Source: Kryptolebias marmoratus (taxonomy: Eukaryota > Chordata > Actinopteri > Cyprinodontiformes > Rivulidae). Taken from it: DNA of 64,000 nucleotides. How positions within the stretch are numbered: position 1 is the stretch's first letter; each line of letters begins with the position of its first letter. The stretch spans positions 28,660,365 through 28,724,364 of the forward strand of contig NC_051451.1 in assembly GCF_001649575.2 (NCBI RefSeq), written 5' to 3'. Positions 36,861 through 49,530 of this stretch are shown piece by piece. Below the pieces are notes generated by a model. It was given only the letters and a program-made list of their open reading frames with translations. It was not told where the DNA came from and searched no databases. A program made the position numbers and the translations under genes.

Positions 36861-37950
36861 CTGCAAAATGCCTCCTGGGAGTCCAGACAATGTCAGCTCA
36901 TGCTTGAAATAAATCTCAGTGCGTTGACGAATGCCAGAGCTAAATGGATGGAGGCCTAAACCGAAAGTGTGCACCGGGGTAACCGAGCCCGCCGCAGCAA
37001 TCCTGCAGCTACTGAACAATGATGCATTTAGGTAACCGGAGGGTTGTTGCCATGGTGAGGTTTGTTCCTCTCTGCTGCTTTGTTTGACCAATCTAATTTC
37101 TGCCAAAGTCTGAAAACACAAAGGATTCTCATTTTAAGTGTCAGTGTAAAATGGTTTGAGACACTGTGTGTTGGTTCATTTGTTCAGACTTTGCCAGTGT
37201 AGCATAAATATATATTTGTTTATGAAGCACAGGCCTTCTACTAGCTGGGCTGCTCATGCTGGATGTGTGCACAGATGGCAGTGGGCAGAAGGACTAGTAA
37301 TTGGAAGAGCCTGCTTTGCAAACTGAAACAGTCTGCAGGAGGAAAAAAATAGCTGAAATCATTGCTATACAGAGAAAGTTTAACTCAGCGTATAGAAGAT
37401 CACAGTTAAAACACTGTAATTACAGCCTGAGGCCACATGTTCCTGGGTGCCCTAGCAAATGACATATTAAACCCTCTTCAAGTCTGATAATGAATGCCTC
37501 TGCTGACATGTGGGCGGGACTTAGGTCATTGTCTTACTCATACGATCCACAAATAGCCAAATATTGCTTACTGACAGAGCTGCTCTATAGTTATTTCCTC
37601 TAAACAGGAGAAACCGAGTCTTCGTCATTAGCATCATCATGTGAAATACAGCTGAAGTGTTGAAATCAGATTCTAGTTACCCACAGTGGGCCAGGTGGGT
37701 GAGTTCTACCTTGGTCTGTACCTCCCCGTCCCGTGGTCACCATAATGAGGGAAACGCATGAGAAGACAGAATTCTAGTTAAGCGCTGAGATAAATAAAAC
37801 TCACACACAAGCACACCTGCTACACAGGAAACCAGAGTACAGCTCAGCAGGGCGTTTCTTCAAAAACCTGAACAGAAAAGAAAAATAAGCATTTTTTCCC
37901 TGTAAGAACACAAAACTCTTCTTTTTCTAAGCAGTAGGCTCTAATTTAAT

Positions 37951-38115
37951 TATTGCCTGCTTCGGAAGGCCAAAGGACAATAATGATTCTGCCTGTTTCT
38001 GTGTGTGAATGAGTTCATTTAACTGTTAGAAAAATATATCACGAATCACTGAACAAATTTCCATGAAACTCGCAGACAGTAACTAATGGCTGTAAAACTA
38101 CAACTGATTAAGTTT
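37951..38115 (+). repeat. F1 repeat, 5' partial copy
   Basis: Starts ATTGCCTGCTTCGGAAGGCC, then an ACTGTTAGAAAAATATATCA block, TCCATGAAACTCGCAGACAG and ACTACAACTGATTAAG. It stops before the mid-family block. Confidence 0.55.
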
Positions 38116-38329
38116 TGGAGCTGTTGGTGCAGATCCTCAGCCATCCAGGACGTAGCAAATCATAAAGGTTTGAGACGAGGCTGAAGAATAAGAGAGAGGA
38201 GGAGGATCGGAGTTTAGCTTTTTACGATTTCTAATGGAGCATTAAACCTGACCTCCAGCCTGATTCCCAGCTTCCATCTGTCCAAACATTTCTGTCTGTG
38301 AGCCAGGCAAACAAAGACGCGAACAACCA

Positions 38330-38640
38330 TCAGCAAAAGTAGCAAAAGGCTGGATAAAAAACTAAAAGTAGCTAAATGCTAGCTAGAAGCTAAAACAGAA
38401 CCAGTTTAATGAAGCAGATTTTAAAGAAAACAATGTTTATGAAGGAATTGAAGAGATCTCGATGTGTTTCTATGAGGAAAATATTTATAAATTAAGTTAA
38501 ATAATTTTAAATGTAACAACACACATCTTCTGAATGAGCTGAATGTTTTGATATACGAATAGCTAAAATATCACAAAGTATGCAGAAGGAGTTTGTAAAG
38601 AATGTACAGAAAATCAGAATCAGGAAAACAACAAGAATAC
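38330..38640 (+). repeat. GCTAAAA-rich dispersed repeat, copy 3
   Basis: The GTAGCTAAATGCTAGCTAGA head is followed by GAAGAGATCTCGATGTG, ATGTTTTGATATACGAATAG, CACAAAGTATGCAGAAG and AGGAAAACAACAAG, in the same order as 31690-32030. Confidence 0.6.
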
Positions 38641-39839
38641 TTCTGCAGATGTATGAAGGAGTTGTTTGGGTAAATAATTGAGAGCATGATTTCTTGTGAT
38701 ACACTGAACCTCTGCCTGGTTCCTGGCTTGGTGGGCTTTCCAGACAGAAAAATAACAGTTCCTGCAACTGAAGCAAGATGTTACTCATTCCGATTAATGG
38801 ACATTAAAATCAGAAGAGACAAATACACATCCAGGCCACTCCTTTGTTGCTTCACCTTTTAACTTCATGTTGTCACTGCCTCAAAATAAATTTCATCTGT
38901 TGGAGCAGTGGGCTACAGACAGATGTATCATTAAAGTGAAAATCCTAAACAGCGTAACCAGTTTGCTATGAGATCTTTTCAGCTCACTGGACAGTTTAAA
39001 GTTCAGTTTGGGTCACTTCTTGGGGAAATAATGGGAGCAGCAGTACAAGAGCGATTCAGCAGTGGAGTTCATGATTTATAAAACAGATATCTTGTCTCTT
39101 GTAACTGCATTTCTCCTCAGCTGAGTTCCAGCCTTCTTCCTGTTGCCTGACTGCACTTTCATGCTCATACCAAAGCAGGATTATGATGGTGCACCTCCAA
39201 AGTGCCTGAAGGACAAGAACAAGTAATACATGCAAACCCCCGAAAGCATGAAGGTGCCCAGAGCTGCGGTCGAAATCTAAACTCTCCCTGCATGCAGCTG
39301 CAGCGATGCTGTTTTCCACCAACAGGACTCAGGACTCAGAACAGGAACAATTTGTTTTTCCGCCTTGCATCTGCATGGGAGCTGTGTTTCAGGAGCCCTT
39401 AAAAAGTAGTTTTTAAAACTGGATTTCAGAATGAAGAGTTTTAAATGCCACCGTTGCGTTGTCATGGAGATTTTTGTGGCAGGTTTACAGCGCCACTTAC
39501 AGGCCTGGCATAGTTACTACAGTGTTTTGGGTCGTTTTCTGTGTTTCCGTGTGGATGAAAACATTTTTAGAAACGTTTCTAGAAATGGTGCCATGTTCCG
39601 ATTATATTGTTTTTTTTCTAGAAAGCATTTCCATGTGAACAAATCATGTTGAACTTGTAGTCCTTTCCTGCCAGCTCGTGTTGCAGAACAATGGACCGGT
39701 ACCACAGCGTTCCACAAACATCTTCCTGGTGAAATTGTCTGCCAGATAACATGGTTTTCATAACATAAAACGCTGCAAAGCTATCCATCAGAATGCTTAA
39801 GCTTGTGCACCAGCGGCTCCTTCCAGGTGGTGCTGTGCT

Positions 39840-40103
39840 GTGAGTGGAGCGGTGGTGTTGGTGGCGGTGTTGGGGGGGCAGGAAGCTTGTCTGGCTGCAG
39901 GCATTGGACTTGGCAGCTCTCTGCCAGGGAAACGCTGACAGGCAGGCGCGCCTGTCACACTACATAAGTGCCTCCGTGCACAACACCGGGCCCTGCAGGG
40001 GACGTCGGCTGTTCAGCACCGTCTCCCTCTCAAGCCAACGATTGAAGTGTGAAGCGGGGGGGGCACATGTCATCACCTCTGTACGGTTGAAAGGTTCTGT
40101 AAG
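39840..40103 (+). promoter_or_regulatory. Candidate alternative first exon or promoter
   Basis: This GC-richer stretch contains CpG-bearing strings such as GGCGCGCC near 39945 and GGACGTCGG near 40000. It ends in a donor-like CTGTAAG followed by GTGAGAG (GT at 40104-40105). It lies 1.9 kb before the coding exon on the same strand, so a transcript starting here could splice to 42008. A short ATG frame of seven codons sits at 40067-40090. It is weaker than the 19.3 kb island and may be only a GC-rich patch. Confidence 0.25.
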
Positions 40104-42007
40104 GTGAGAGAAAGGCCAGTGGTGGTATCACAGAAAGGCACAGCTCTCACCAGCAGTTCCACTCTTCACATCCGCTTAATTAGAGCGACGGCTGCCGTGA
40201 CTGAACTGCACACAAGGCAGAGTTTTTCTGCAAGCGGTGAATTTATAATCATGCTCGGTCAATAAAAAGCAACACAAGTACACAGATTTCAGCAAAAATG
40301 TATTATGCATGCTTTACAAATTGCTGATCTTCTCCTAGTGTAATTTATGGACAGATTCAGATTTGGGGCCATCCTGATGGTACTGTCTCTGGGACTTTGA
40401 AGCTTCAGTGGGAAATATTTTCAAATATTCAAAGCATCAATCATAAAAAGACAATGACTGATGTTTCTAAAATAACACAGGTTAGCAACAGTGAACCTAA
40501 TGTTACACTTTGTCAGACTGCAGGTGACATTGGAAAGACGGATGAGCTTTAACGCTCAGTTTCCAGGTGATTTATCAAACTTCAGCTAATCCACTCAACT
40601 CTGAGTCCAGAGAAAGTTTGATAAACTTTATTTTTACAAATGATTAATTAAATCCCAGCTTTCCTTGAAGGAACGCACATCACCTGCCACCTTTTAGGTT
40701 AAAGTTTGAGACTAAAATTCCTAATGTCAAACCCTGAAGATAACATTACGTGTCATCTCATGTGAAATCACAAAATGTCACACTTACAGAATGTTGTGTG
40801 ACTCTCAGCTACTACCACAACAAAGTTTAGCTCAATATCGATAAATGTGACTGGGTTATAGCCACTTTTGTGTTTGATCATTTTAATTAGCTGTGACAGC
40901 CATCTTGAACTGGGTTGACTCCAAAAGTTAACCAGTGGTTACTTAGCTCATCAGATATTTTGCTAACAGTCAGACAGCGTTGACTCCAAATAATGAATGA
41001 AAACATTTTTAACAGATATTCTGTGCAATCTGTTCAGATCACTCAGAATATCTGCTGGAGATCAGTTTCAGTTACTACCAGACCAAATCTTTCCTAAATA
41101 TTTTAAAAACTGAGTGGTTTATGAGATAGTTTGGTAACAGACGGATAGACACACATACACACATACCTGCACACACACACACACACACACACTTGGTACC
41201 CTCCCCTGACCTTTGCTGTTGGAGCTGGATGTTTGCCGAGCTGAAACTCGGTTGTTTTTTGGCGCAGAGTAAGCACCGTCTCTTTCAGCTGGTTTTCCCA
41301 GTTGGGGAATCCGAGAACTTTTGTTTTTTAAATTAATTTCTTGACATTTGAAGTGTTTGTTCTGCTTCTTCGTCTCATGGACATTTGTTTCAGAACAAAG
41401 AGTGAAATCTTTTAATAGATATTAATTTGTTTAACAGAAGGCAAAAAGAGCTAATGTTCAGGTATTTAGTTGTAGAATCACATCTCCTGTCCAGAAGCAA
41501 AGATCTGATTTTCCCAGCTTTTCAGATTCATTAGAACTCACATTTAACACCATAAATCCATCAACTTTTCTGTTTCTTTGCTTTTTTTTTTGCTCTTGAT
41601 CATTTGTGGCATGAATAGGAAATCAAAGTCACGTATCTGTGGAAACTTTTCTTTCGGCCTTCAGCCGCACTCGCATGTCTCAGCCTCATTCTGTGATGAG
41701 CTGTCGGGCGAAGTGTGTTTTTCAGCCAGAGAAATTACAGTTTCAATTGAAAGTGACTTTATAGAGTAAAAAGAAAAAGCAAATTGGACGAGGGGAAATG
41801 AGAGGAGACTAAAAGACAGACGATCTGAGATTATCCTTTTCAGATCATACACTTACGACAGACAAGAATTGTATTTATGGCTCGATTGCTTTTTTCAGCG
41901 GAATGAGGAAAGTGCCATTTCAGTCTAATACAGACATTCATTCTGCTTTATATGCCTGAGATCTGAAAGCCTTTTCTTCTTCTTTTTGTCTTTTTGCCTC
42001 CCTGCAG
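40104..42007. other. Intron 1, last 1.9 kb
   Basis: Contains an F1 repeat with (CA)n at 40750-41192. The 800 bp before the acceptor are unique, ending in the pyrimidine tract and CAG at 42005-42007. Confidence 0.5.
40750..41192 (-). repeat. F1 repeat copy or double copy (minus), ending in (CA)n
   Basis: Minus-strand blocks for GTAGTAGCTGAGAGTCACAC and TTCAAGATGGCTGTCACAGC are followed by a second set (GTTACCAAACTATCTCATAA) and the complement of the family (GT)n stretch at 41170-41192. It may be two copies head to tail. It lies 0.8 kb before the coding exon. Confidence 0.6.
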
Positions 42008-43119
<1,112 letters not shown>

Positions 43120-43190
43120 GAAACCCTTCATCCCAAACTGGACTCACATGAGCCTGTGCCCTGTTTGTAATAAAGATAAAAACTGAACTT
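43120..43190 (+). terminator. hs3st1: hs3st1 3' UTR and poly(A) signal
   Basis: A canonical AATAAA lies at 43169-43174, about 50 nt after the stop codon at 43117-43119, with an A-run soon after. This would give a very short 3' UTR. Further AATAAA-type signals near 43805 fall inside a dispersed repeat and could serve longer isoforms. The cleavage site is not visible in the sequence. Confidence 0.55.
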
Positions 43191-43569
43191 AAAAAAGCAG
43201 CACTTTACATCCATAAAAAGAACCCTCTGAGGGGCTTTTTATTCTGGTTTAAGACCAGTTCTGTACTGTGGTCTATACACAAACAGGTGAAGAAACTAAT
43301 TAGAATTCTGGGAATGAACGAGACTGGCGAACTTAAATAACCTTTTTTTTGTCCTGGAAGCATTAAAAGAGATATTTTAGCCATTTTGAAGTGGAATTCA
43401 ATGGAAAAGTTATGAACATTTAATATCTTACCTGTTGTAGATAGGTGTTTGGACAGACTAAGATTGAAAAAAAAGTTTAAATCTGACAGGACTGACGAGC
43501 TAAAGGCTAGTTAGAGCCAGGACTGAAGTATGTTGCCAAGGAAGGATTAAGGAGGGTGTAGGCCGCTGG

Positions 43570-44480
43570 GCTGGAGCTACTTTTAGAGCCCGATTCACAT
43601 TAATGTTTTTATACAAACACAAATTACAATACTGATGATGTGCACATTAACTTCAAGGTTTCTAGTCCTGCATCTAAAATCTGAAGCACAAAAGATTTGA
43701 GACCTATCATCTGAAATTATGTGAAGGTCGACTTTGTTGCAGTTTATTTTTTTAAATTATCCATTGCTGCACAAACCACAAGTAGATTTGAAGTGTTTCT
43801 CTTAATAAAGTATAAATAAAAAGTACATTTTCTTTCATGAACCAAATATTTTTAATGAGCCATGGCAATGAGAGAAGATTTCAAAGAATGAAATGCTTGT
43901 ATCATATGGGGCGCCGTTTGTAAAGGAGCTTGTGCTAAAAATTCATGCCTAAATTTTGTCACATTTAGCTTCTGCTAAAAATTCATGCCTAAATTTTGTC
44001 ACATTTAGCTTCAAACACTGTATAAAAATGTAGTGTTGATTTTCTGATGTCACTTTTTACAACATTTAGATTTAACATTTAACATTTAGATTTAACATTT
44101 AGCATTTAGATTTATATTTAGTATGTAGCTGTAACAATTACATGTAACTAGCTAAATGTTGTAAAAAGTGACATCAGAAAATCAACACTACATTTTTAAA
44201 CAGTGTTTGAAGCTAAATGTGACAAAATTTAGGCATGAATTTTTAGCAGAAGCTCCTTTACAAACGGCGCCCCATAGTATCATCAAGCCAAACACCAGGC
44301 AACCCTGCAACAATCATTAATAAAGCAGAACAAACACTTCATCCTAACGTCTCCAAATCATATGAGGCAAAGTGCATTGCAACTAAAATTATTCATGTCT
44401 TCGTAATTCTAATTTTGAAATATCAAACTGTAACTATAGCATTTAGATGCATTTTTCCCAGCATGTAAAGTTATTTAGTT
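43570..44480 (+). repeat. Dispersed repeat copy A, split by the palindromic MITE
   Basis: Blocks at 43640-43667, 43761-43790, 43855-43875 and 44285-44345 align in order with blocks at 63544-63573, 63682-63710, 63755-63775 and 63795-63850. Shared strings include CAAGGTTTCTAGTC, a GCACA-ACCACA block and CATGGCAA. Removing the 370-bp palindrome and one target copy brings the spacings in the two copies close together. No coding capacity or known family was recognised. Confidence 0.65.
43906..44275. mobile_element. Palindromic MITE (370 bp) nested in an older repeat
   Basis: The ends are inverted: ATGGGGCGCCGTTTGTAAAG on the left, and its complement ending GGCGCCCCAT on the right. The inverted arms run about 43906-44069 and 44151-44275 and match nearly base for base, apart from a ~40-bp direct duplication in the left arm. 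The central ~80 bp is rich in AACATTTAGATTT repeats. GTATCAT flanks both sides (43899-43905 and 44277-44283) as a target duplication; with one mismatch it extends to 8 bp, which would suit a hAT-like mobiliser. It has no coding capacity. The sequence around it matches an uninterrupted repeat copy near 63470-63900. Confidence 0.85.
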
Positions 44481-44639
44481 AAAAGAAATGACCTGAATGA
44501 ATCAAAGTGCAGCCTGCTTCAGAGTCTTATAAATAAGTAGTCTTTATTAAGTGTTTACAAATTCATAAATAACCTATTTAAAAAGCATTAATAAATCTGT
44601 AATAAGGTGACCCTCATTGGGAAGAGAAACCATTATTTC

Positions 44640-45620
44640 TGACTTCAAAGAAAGTGCAAACAGCTGCAGCAGCAGCTAGCTGTAGCACTTCTGGTGCAGG
44701 CTGGGCACCCAACGACAGGATTTTTAGAATATTTCTGCAGAAATCATTGTGTGAAGTGATGATGATGATGATGTGAAGGTTTAAATAAAAGTGTTTGCAT
44801 AAATCGCTATAAAAGACAAGAGTTTAATCTAGTTTGGAAGCAGTTCAGCCTGTTTTTAAAGCAGATTATTACTGAAATGTTTATACTGCCATCAGTATTT
44901 AATTACATGAATATTTTGACAGAAATATTTTGAAAATCCTGCAGGAAGTGCCCCCAGTCTGCACTGGAAGTGCTACAGCTAGCTGCTGCAGCTGACATCA
45001 GCAAATATCCACAGAAGTCAGAAATAATTATGTAATACAAAATGACAGACATGTAAAGTTTTATCAAATAATTCTCACATGAATCACAACAACATTTCAG
45101 AGAATCAAGCTGGTTTAAGATGGCGGTGATTGGTTTTGGACTAGCCGTTAGCTCATCAATACTATCAGAATTAAACTATTATTTCTTCATGTTTTCATCC
45201 CAACACAGTTATTTAAACTATTTTAGTGCTCTCACTTTTTTATTTATGAGTTATTTTGGCAGAAATATTATAAAATTCTTGCAGGAAGGGGTCCAGTTCT
45301 GCACCAGAAGTGCTACAGCTAGCTGCTGTTGCTTGCAAACAACCAAAGAATTCCAAGTAAATTACTGTGCAATGCAAACCTAATGGTGGTTCAAAGGCTT
45401 ATAAAACTGTCCTCATGAACAGTTATGGGTGTTTTTTAAACTGAAGTTGTTTTAAAATGACAGCAGCTACATTCAGACTAGCCTTTAGCTCATCAGTCCT
45501 GTCAGAATAAAACTAAATGAGGTCATTCAGCTGTCTACAATGGTTTAGATTTAAATTGTTCAAATATTTTGACAGAACTCTACTTCCAAATGGCTGGACT
45601 ATCCCTTTAAGTTGTCAACT
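44640..45620 (+). repeat. Cluster of CAGCTAGCTGCTG-type repeat units
   Basis: Related blocks recur about 300-350 bp apart. GCTACAGCTAGCTGCTG-type strings occur at ~44670 (variant), ~44972 and ~45312, each after a CAGGAAG-type string. GACTAGCCGTTAGCTCATCA and GACTAGCCTTTAGCTCATCA occur at ~45139 and ~45478. Similar fragments lie at 18830-18990, 43425-43520, 47090-47165, 58645-58720, 59190-59345 and 59935-60020, often with ATCTTACCTGTTGTAGAT or its complement. This suggests local tandem duplication of a dispersed family. Confidence 0.5.
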
Positions 45621-47287
45621 TGCAGTGAAATCATGTTAATAAATCTGATTAATTTTTCTCCTCTTACATGTTTGATATTCCTCTTGTTCTTCTTAATAAA
45701 TGGTTCAGTTTTAAAAAGATAAACTGTCGCGTTTCTTTCTTTATCAGTTTTTATTTAAGACGGGCACAGAAATGGAAGTAAGCCTTTGATTTGCTGCGGT
45801 GCGAGGTGGACATTAATGAAAGGAAATGGCTACCCTGCAGCAGCACTTTACTTGAACAGGAATCACTAATAGCTTTGGATGTTGAAGGTAGCCTGTGCCT
45901 GCAGCTAAACTCAAATCTCCCCAGTCAGCAGGCTTCGGCTGCGGCGTTCTTCAACAATTTGCTCAGGTGTTAAATGCGGTGGATAAATTATGGGCCTAAC
46001 AGTCCTCTAAATTATTTACACTTGATATTGTATCCGTACAGATGCTTTTCTACGCGTTATCCCTTTCCTGAAATGCAGTTTTCCCAGAAACAGCTTGTCG
46101 CCCTGTGCACAACAAATAGAGCCGGGTCGTGTTTCTTTCATTGATTTGACTTTAAACAGCAGCCAAAGCTACAGCTCCGCTGGGATCTGATGTTCATGTG
46201 ATCTCCTGCGCTCTGTCTGCAGGAATAAGCACTCCCAGCCTCCCAAGGCAAACAGCCATTGATGCTACACTGGATCCATATCCTGAGAACAACACGGGAG
46301 GAGGAGGAGGGGCCATGAAGCAGCATAGAAATGTGCCAAATATTTACATGAAGTTCAGCAGGGTGACCTGAGGTTTGGGATTATAATTAGACTGGAAAAT
46401 TAGATGCGTAGGCAAAGTTAATCTGTGGATGAAGCTAAAGAACATGATGTTGCTCAGGGACCTTTCTCTCCTCTGCTCACCAGGGGGCACCTGAACCCAA
46501 GGGTAACCCACGAGCTGTGAGCAAATCTGTCTAGACAAGTATTTTTATTCAGATATCCTCCCTCCGCTGGTGCACAAAGAGGTGAAGGTCCTGGAACAGT
46601 TTCCCTGGAAGATAACACAAACACACACATTCTCAGTGTGTTGTGTTGGCTACGTTAAATGTTTGTTTGGAACAGGTGGGCCAGAAGAACAGGATGGTAT
46701 CTTTAGCTCATAGTATAAGTGCACAGTCAGCATATTTTATTTAGTTATTTATTTCAGGTTTGGTAGAATGAGGAGCTGCAGACTGCATCTGTCTATTTTT
46801 TATTTATTTTAGAGAAACACACTTCAGCAATGGGATGTTTTACTTTATAAAGCTGTATATGGATTAGGTTTTAATCTTTGTAAAGATGACGTAGGAAGTT
46901 CCATTTTTTTCTGGGATTGATAGATTTTAATAAATGATTAAAATCACTGTGACCTACTGAGTTAAAGATGCTTGAGTCAAACCTCTCTTTGTTTTTACCA
47001 TGATGAATAAATATGACAGCATTAATGCAGACAAAGTCAGTCTTAAAGAAACTGTTCTGCTATTTTGAAGGGGGGGGGGCTTTGTAGAAGGGTTACAGAC
47101 AATCAGTATCTTACCTGTTGTAGATATGTCCTCAATTTAATTCTGAAAGTACTGATGATGTCTTATAACAGTTTATGTGAGCCCTATTTTATAAGCGGTT
47201 ATTTACATTTAATTCTAAAATTATTTACAAGCATCAATAGCCAAAATAACTAAGGTTGACAGAGATTTAAAGGTGTAAAGAAACAGT

Positions 47288-47546
47288 AGGGAGGGAGGGA
47301 GGGAGGGAGGGATGGTTGGATGGATGATGGAGGGATGGATGATGGAGGGAGGGAGGGAGGGAGGGAGGGAGGGAGAGATGGAGAGATGGATGCTTGGATG
47401 GATGGATGGATGGATGGATGGATGGATGGATGGGGGGATGGATGGATGGATGATAGATGGAGGGATGGATGGGGGGATGGATGGATGGATGGAGGGATGG
47501 ATGGATGGATGGGGGGATGGATGGAGGGTGGGATGGAGGGATGGAT
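47288..47546 (+). repeat. (GGAT)n/(GGGA)n array
   Basis: About 260 bp of mixed GGGA, GGAT and GATG tetranucleotides with a longer ATGGATGGATGG core at ~47398-47434. Both strands are open in several frames (W-M-D-G-type and H-P-S-I-type repeats) because the tetramer and its variants rarely make stops. It is strongly purine-biased on the + strand. Confidence 0.95.
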
Positions 47547-47929
47547 AGTTTGTCAGTATGCTTCAAATGGACTCATTTCCAAAGAGGACTGATGTTGTTT
47601 CAAAACAATTCCAATCTTCAAACTTTAATTCTTGCAAATACTTTTATTTATACCTTTTATATTATTATTTATTTCACATTACATAGTTATTTTGGCAAAA
47701 TGAAGAAATTGCTGCTGATGCAAACCTATAAATCTGAGGTCAAACCCACCCAGGTACAGTTCCTAAAATAAAAGTCATCTTTCATATAAGAACCTCAGAG
47801 CTCTGCAGAGAGAAGAATCGAGTAAATGCACAGTTTGAAGCACTTTGTGCGTCATACAGAAAAGCTTCTTTCCTGCTGAAAAGCCTGAGTCTAACAAGTT
47901 TCTTTAACTAATGGCTTCTATTGAGCGAG

Positions 47930-48480
47930 TCACTTATCACCACATGTCTTTGATAACTGCCAACCTTGGATGTAATTAAAGGTTTGAGGGGTGGTCTGGA
48001 GCAATCTGCTGTAGATAGTTTAGCTGGTCATGTCATCCTCGGAGCCTCTTAATGATCTGTCTGCGATTGTGATTGATGAAGCACTTAGCATCGAATCAAA
48101 GCACGAGGAACGCTCGCTGCTTGCTAAGCTCTTTGCAAACTAACAGCAACTGTATTTACGCGACTCCAGTCTATTACGGAGGTGTCCTTGATGTGAATTA
48201 ATGACCTCCCAGTCAACATCAGAAGCAGAACTTAATGTGCAATTAAAGTTGATTGACATGGCTCAGCAGAGACGTAAGCTCCAAACAGCACGAGTCGATG
48301 AATCGCTCTGCAGCTCAATAGGAAGCAAGTCTATTTCCTCCTCTTGACTCATAAACACTGGCAGCATTCAAAGTGATTGGAAAGATATTTATCCACACCA
48401 TGAATGCTCTGCAGCTTTAATTATGATATGAATATTCTATAGGCTTTAGACAATGACCCTATTGCCAGTTAAATTACTAT
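47930..48480. promoter_or_regulatory. Candidate downstream conserved element
   Basis: Repeat-free stretch 4.8 kb past the hs3st1 poly(A) signal. It has a GTTGATTGACATGG word (PBX/MEIS-like TGATTGACA), GTGATTGATGAAGC, CCTTGATGTGAATTAATGAC, and TTTAATTATGATATGAATAT near its end. Texture suggests regulation but nothing here proves it. Confidence 0.25.
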
Positions 48481-49374
48481 TTTTGTCTTTAGCTCCGAGG
48501 TTTTCTACACAGTTTTTTATTGATTTTTTTTAATTTGCTGGATTAAAAAAAGAGTAAGTGCATCACCCAGCAACAATGAGGTGTTTTCAGTCTGGCTTAC
48601 GGCACCCAGCCTGTTGGGAATAATGCAAATCCAATTTATACACACAAAAATCAACAAATGAAGCCATTTTTTGTCATTCTTAATCAGTAATAGAACAATG
48701 AACATGGATGTAATGAGATCAGGGAATTGATTTGTTTCCCAGAATATGCATAAGATTATGACAAGCACAGACAGGCTCCAAAATATTACAAATTAAAGTG
48801 CTTGGAGCACTTATTTTAAAGGCTCCTTGTGTTTTTCTGCCCTTTGTGATTACTAATTCATTTGTTTGTGGGTTTATTTTTTATCGCCTCGGGCACAGAG
48901 GACATATGTTTGATCTGATCCCATGGCGGCTCTTACTAAAGAGGCAAGAAAGCGGCTGCCGCTGTATTCAGGTCAAAGGGAGGAGAAGGATACGTGTCAC
49001 TGATTTGCTGCTGACATCTAAAAGTCTCTGATTAATCCTTTGAGGTGCTGAAAGAAAAGGAGATCAGGGCTAAAAATGCAGTGCTCATTATAAAAACAGC
49101 AGAAGAAAGCAGGATTTCCACGTACTGATGCTCCTTTGATTGTTGACCTCTGGCTGTTTTAGCTGAAGACAGAAACTGCAGGTTTTTCCTGAAGATCTTA
49201 TCAAATCTTTCTAAATCAAAATGTCAGACTCAAAGTTGTGTTCAATATGCTGAAGTTTGTGTTTGTGTTGGTCTTTGCAGGACACACTGGGCTCATCATT
49301 TGTAACGGAACGTGAAGGTTTGGAGCATGAACAAACCTTCCTTAGTGAGGATGGGGTGGATTAACATCGTGATG

Positions 49375-49530
49375 ATAGTGTATATATGATGTGGAGCCCA
49401 CATCCACCAGCATGATGTGGTTGTAGAGATTTTAAAGCAGGACTGACTACACTGACCTCATGTTTAGGTTACAACCATGTTGATGAGAAGCTCATGGAGA
49501 CAGATGAGTCCCAGAGGCTCTCACTCATGT
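49375..49530 (+). repeat. GATGTGG-block repeat, partial copy
   Basis: GATGTGGAGCCCACATCCACC, CACCAGCATG, GCAGGACTGACTACACTGAC and a TGAGAAGCTCATGG block follow the order of the copy at 28530-28640. The surrounding sequence is not recognisable. Confidence 0.45.

Larger units (their letters stand above)
36861..39839. other. Intron 1, distal part
   Basis: Unique-looking sequence at 36861-37600 may extend the neighbouring candidate element. It is followed by F1 and GCTAAAA-rich copies and spacer. No gene seen. Confidence 0.5.
19658..42007 (+). other. hs3st1: hs3st1 intron 1 (inferred)
   Basis: The interval starts GTAAAC and ends in a long pyrimidine tract plus CAG. It holds no supportable protein gene. 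The contents are microsatellites, decayed transposons and several unique, mixed-composition segments listed separately as candidate regulatory elements. A long first intron fits a developmentally regulated gene in a gene-poor neighbourhood. Confidence 0.5.

Noticed and set aside
47267..47771. Several 80-104-codon frames over the GGAT array
   Set aside because: Produced by the tetranucleotide repeat, open on both strands.
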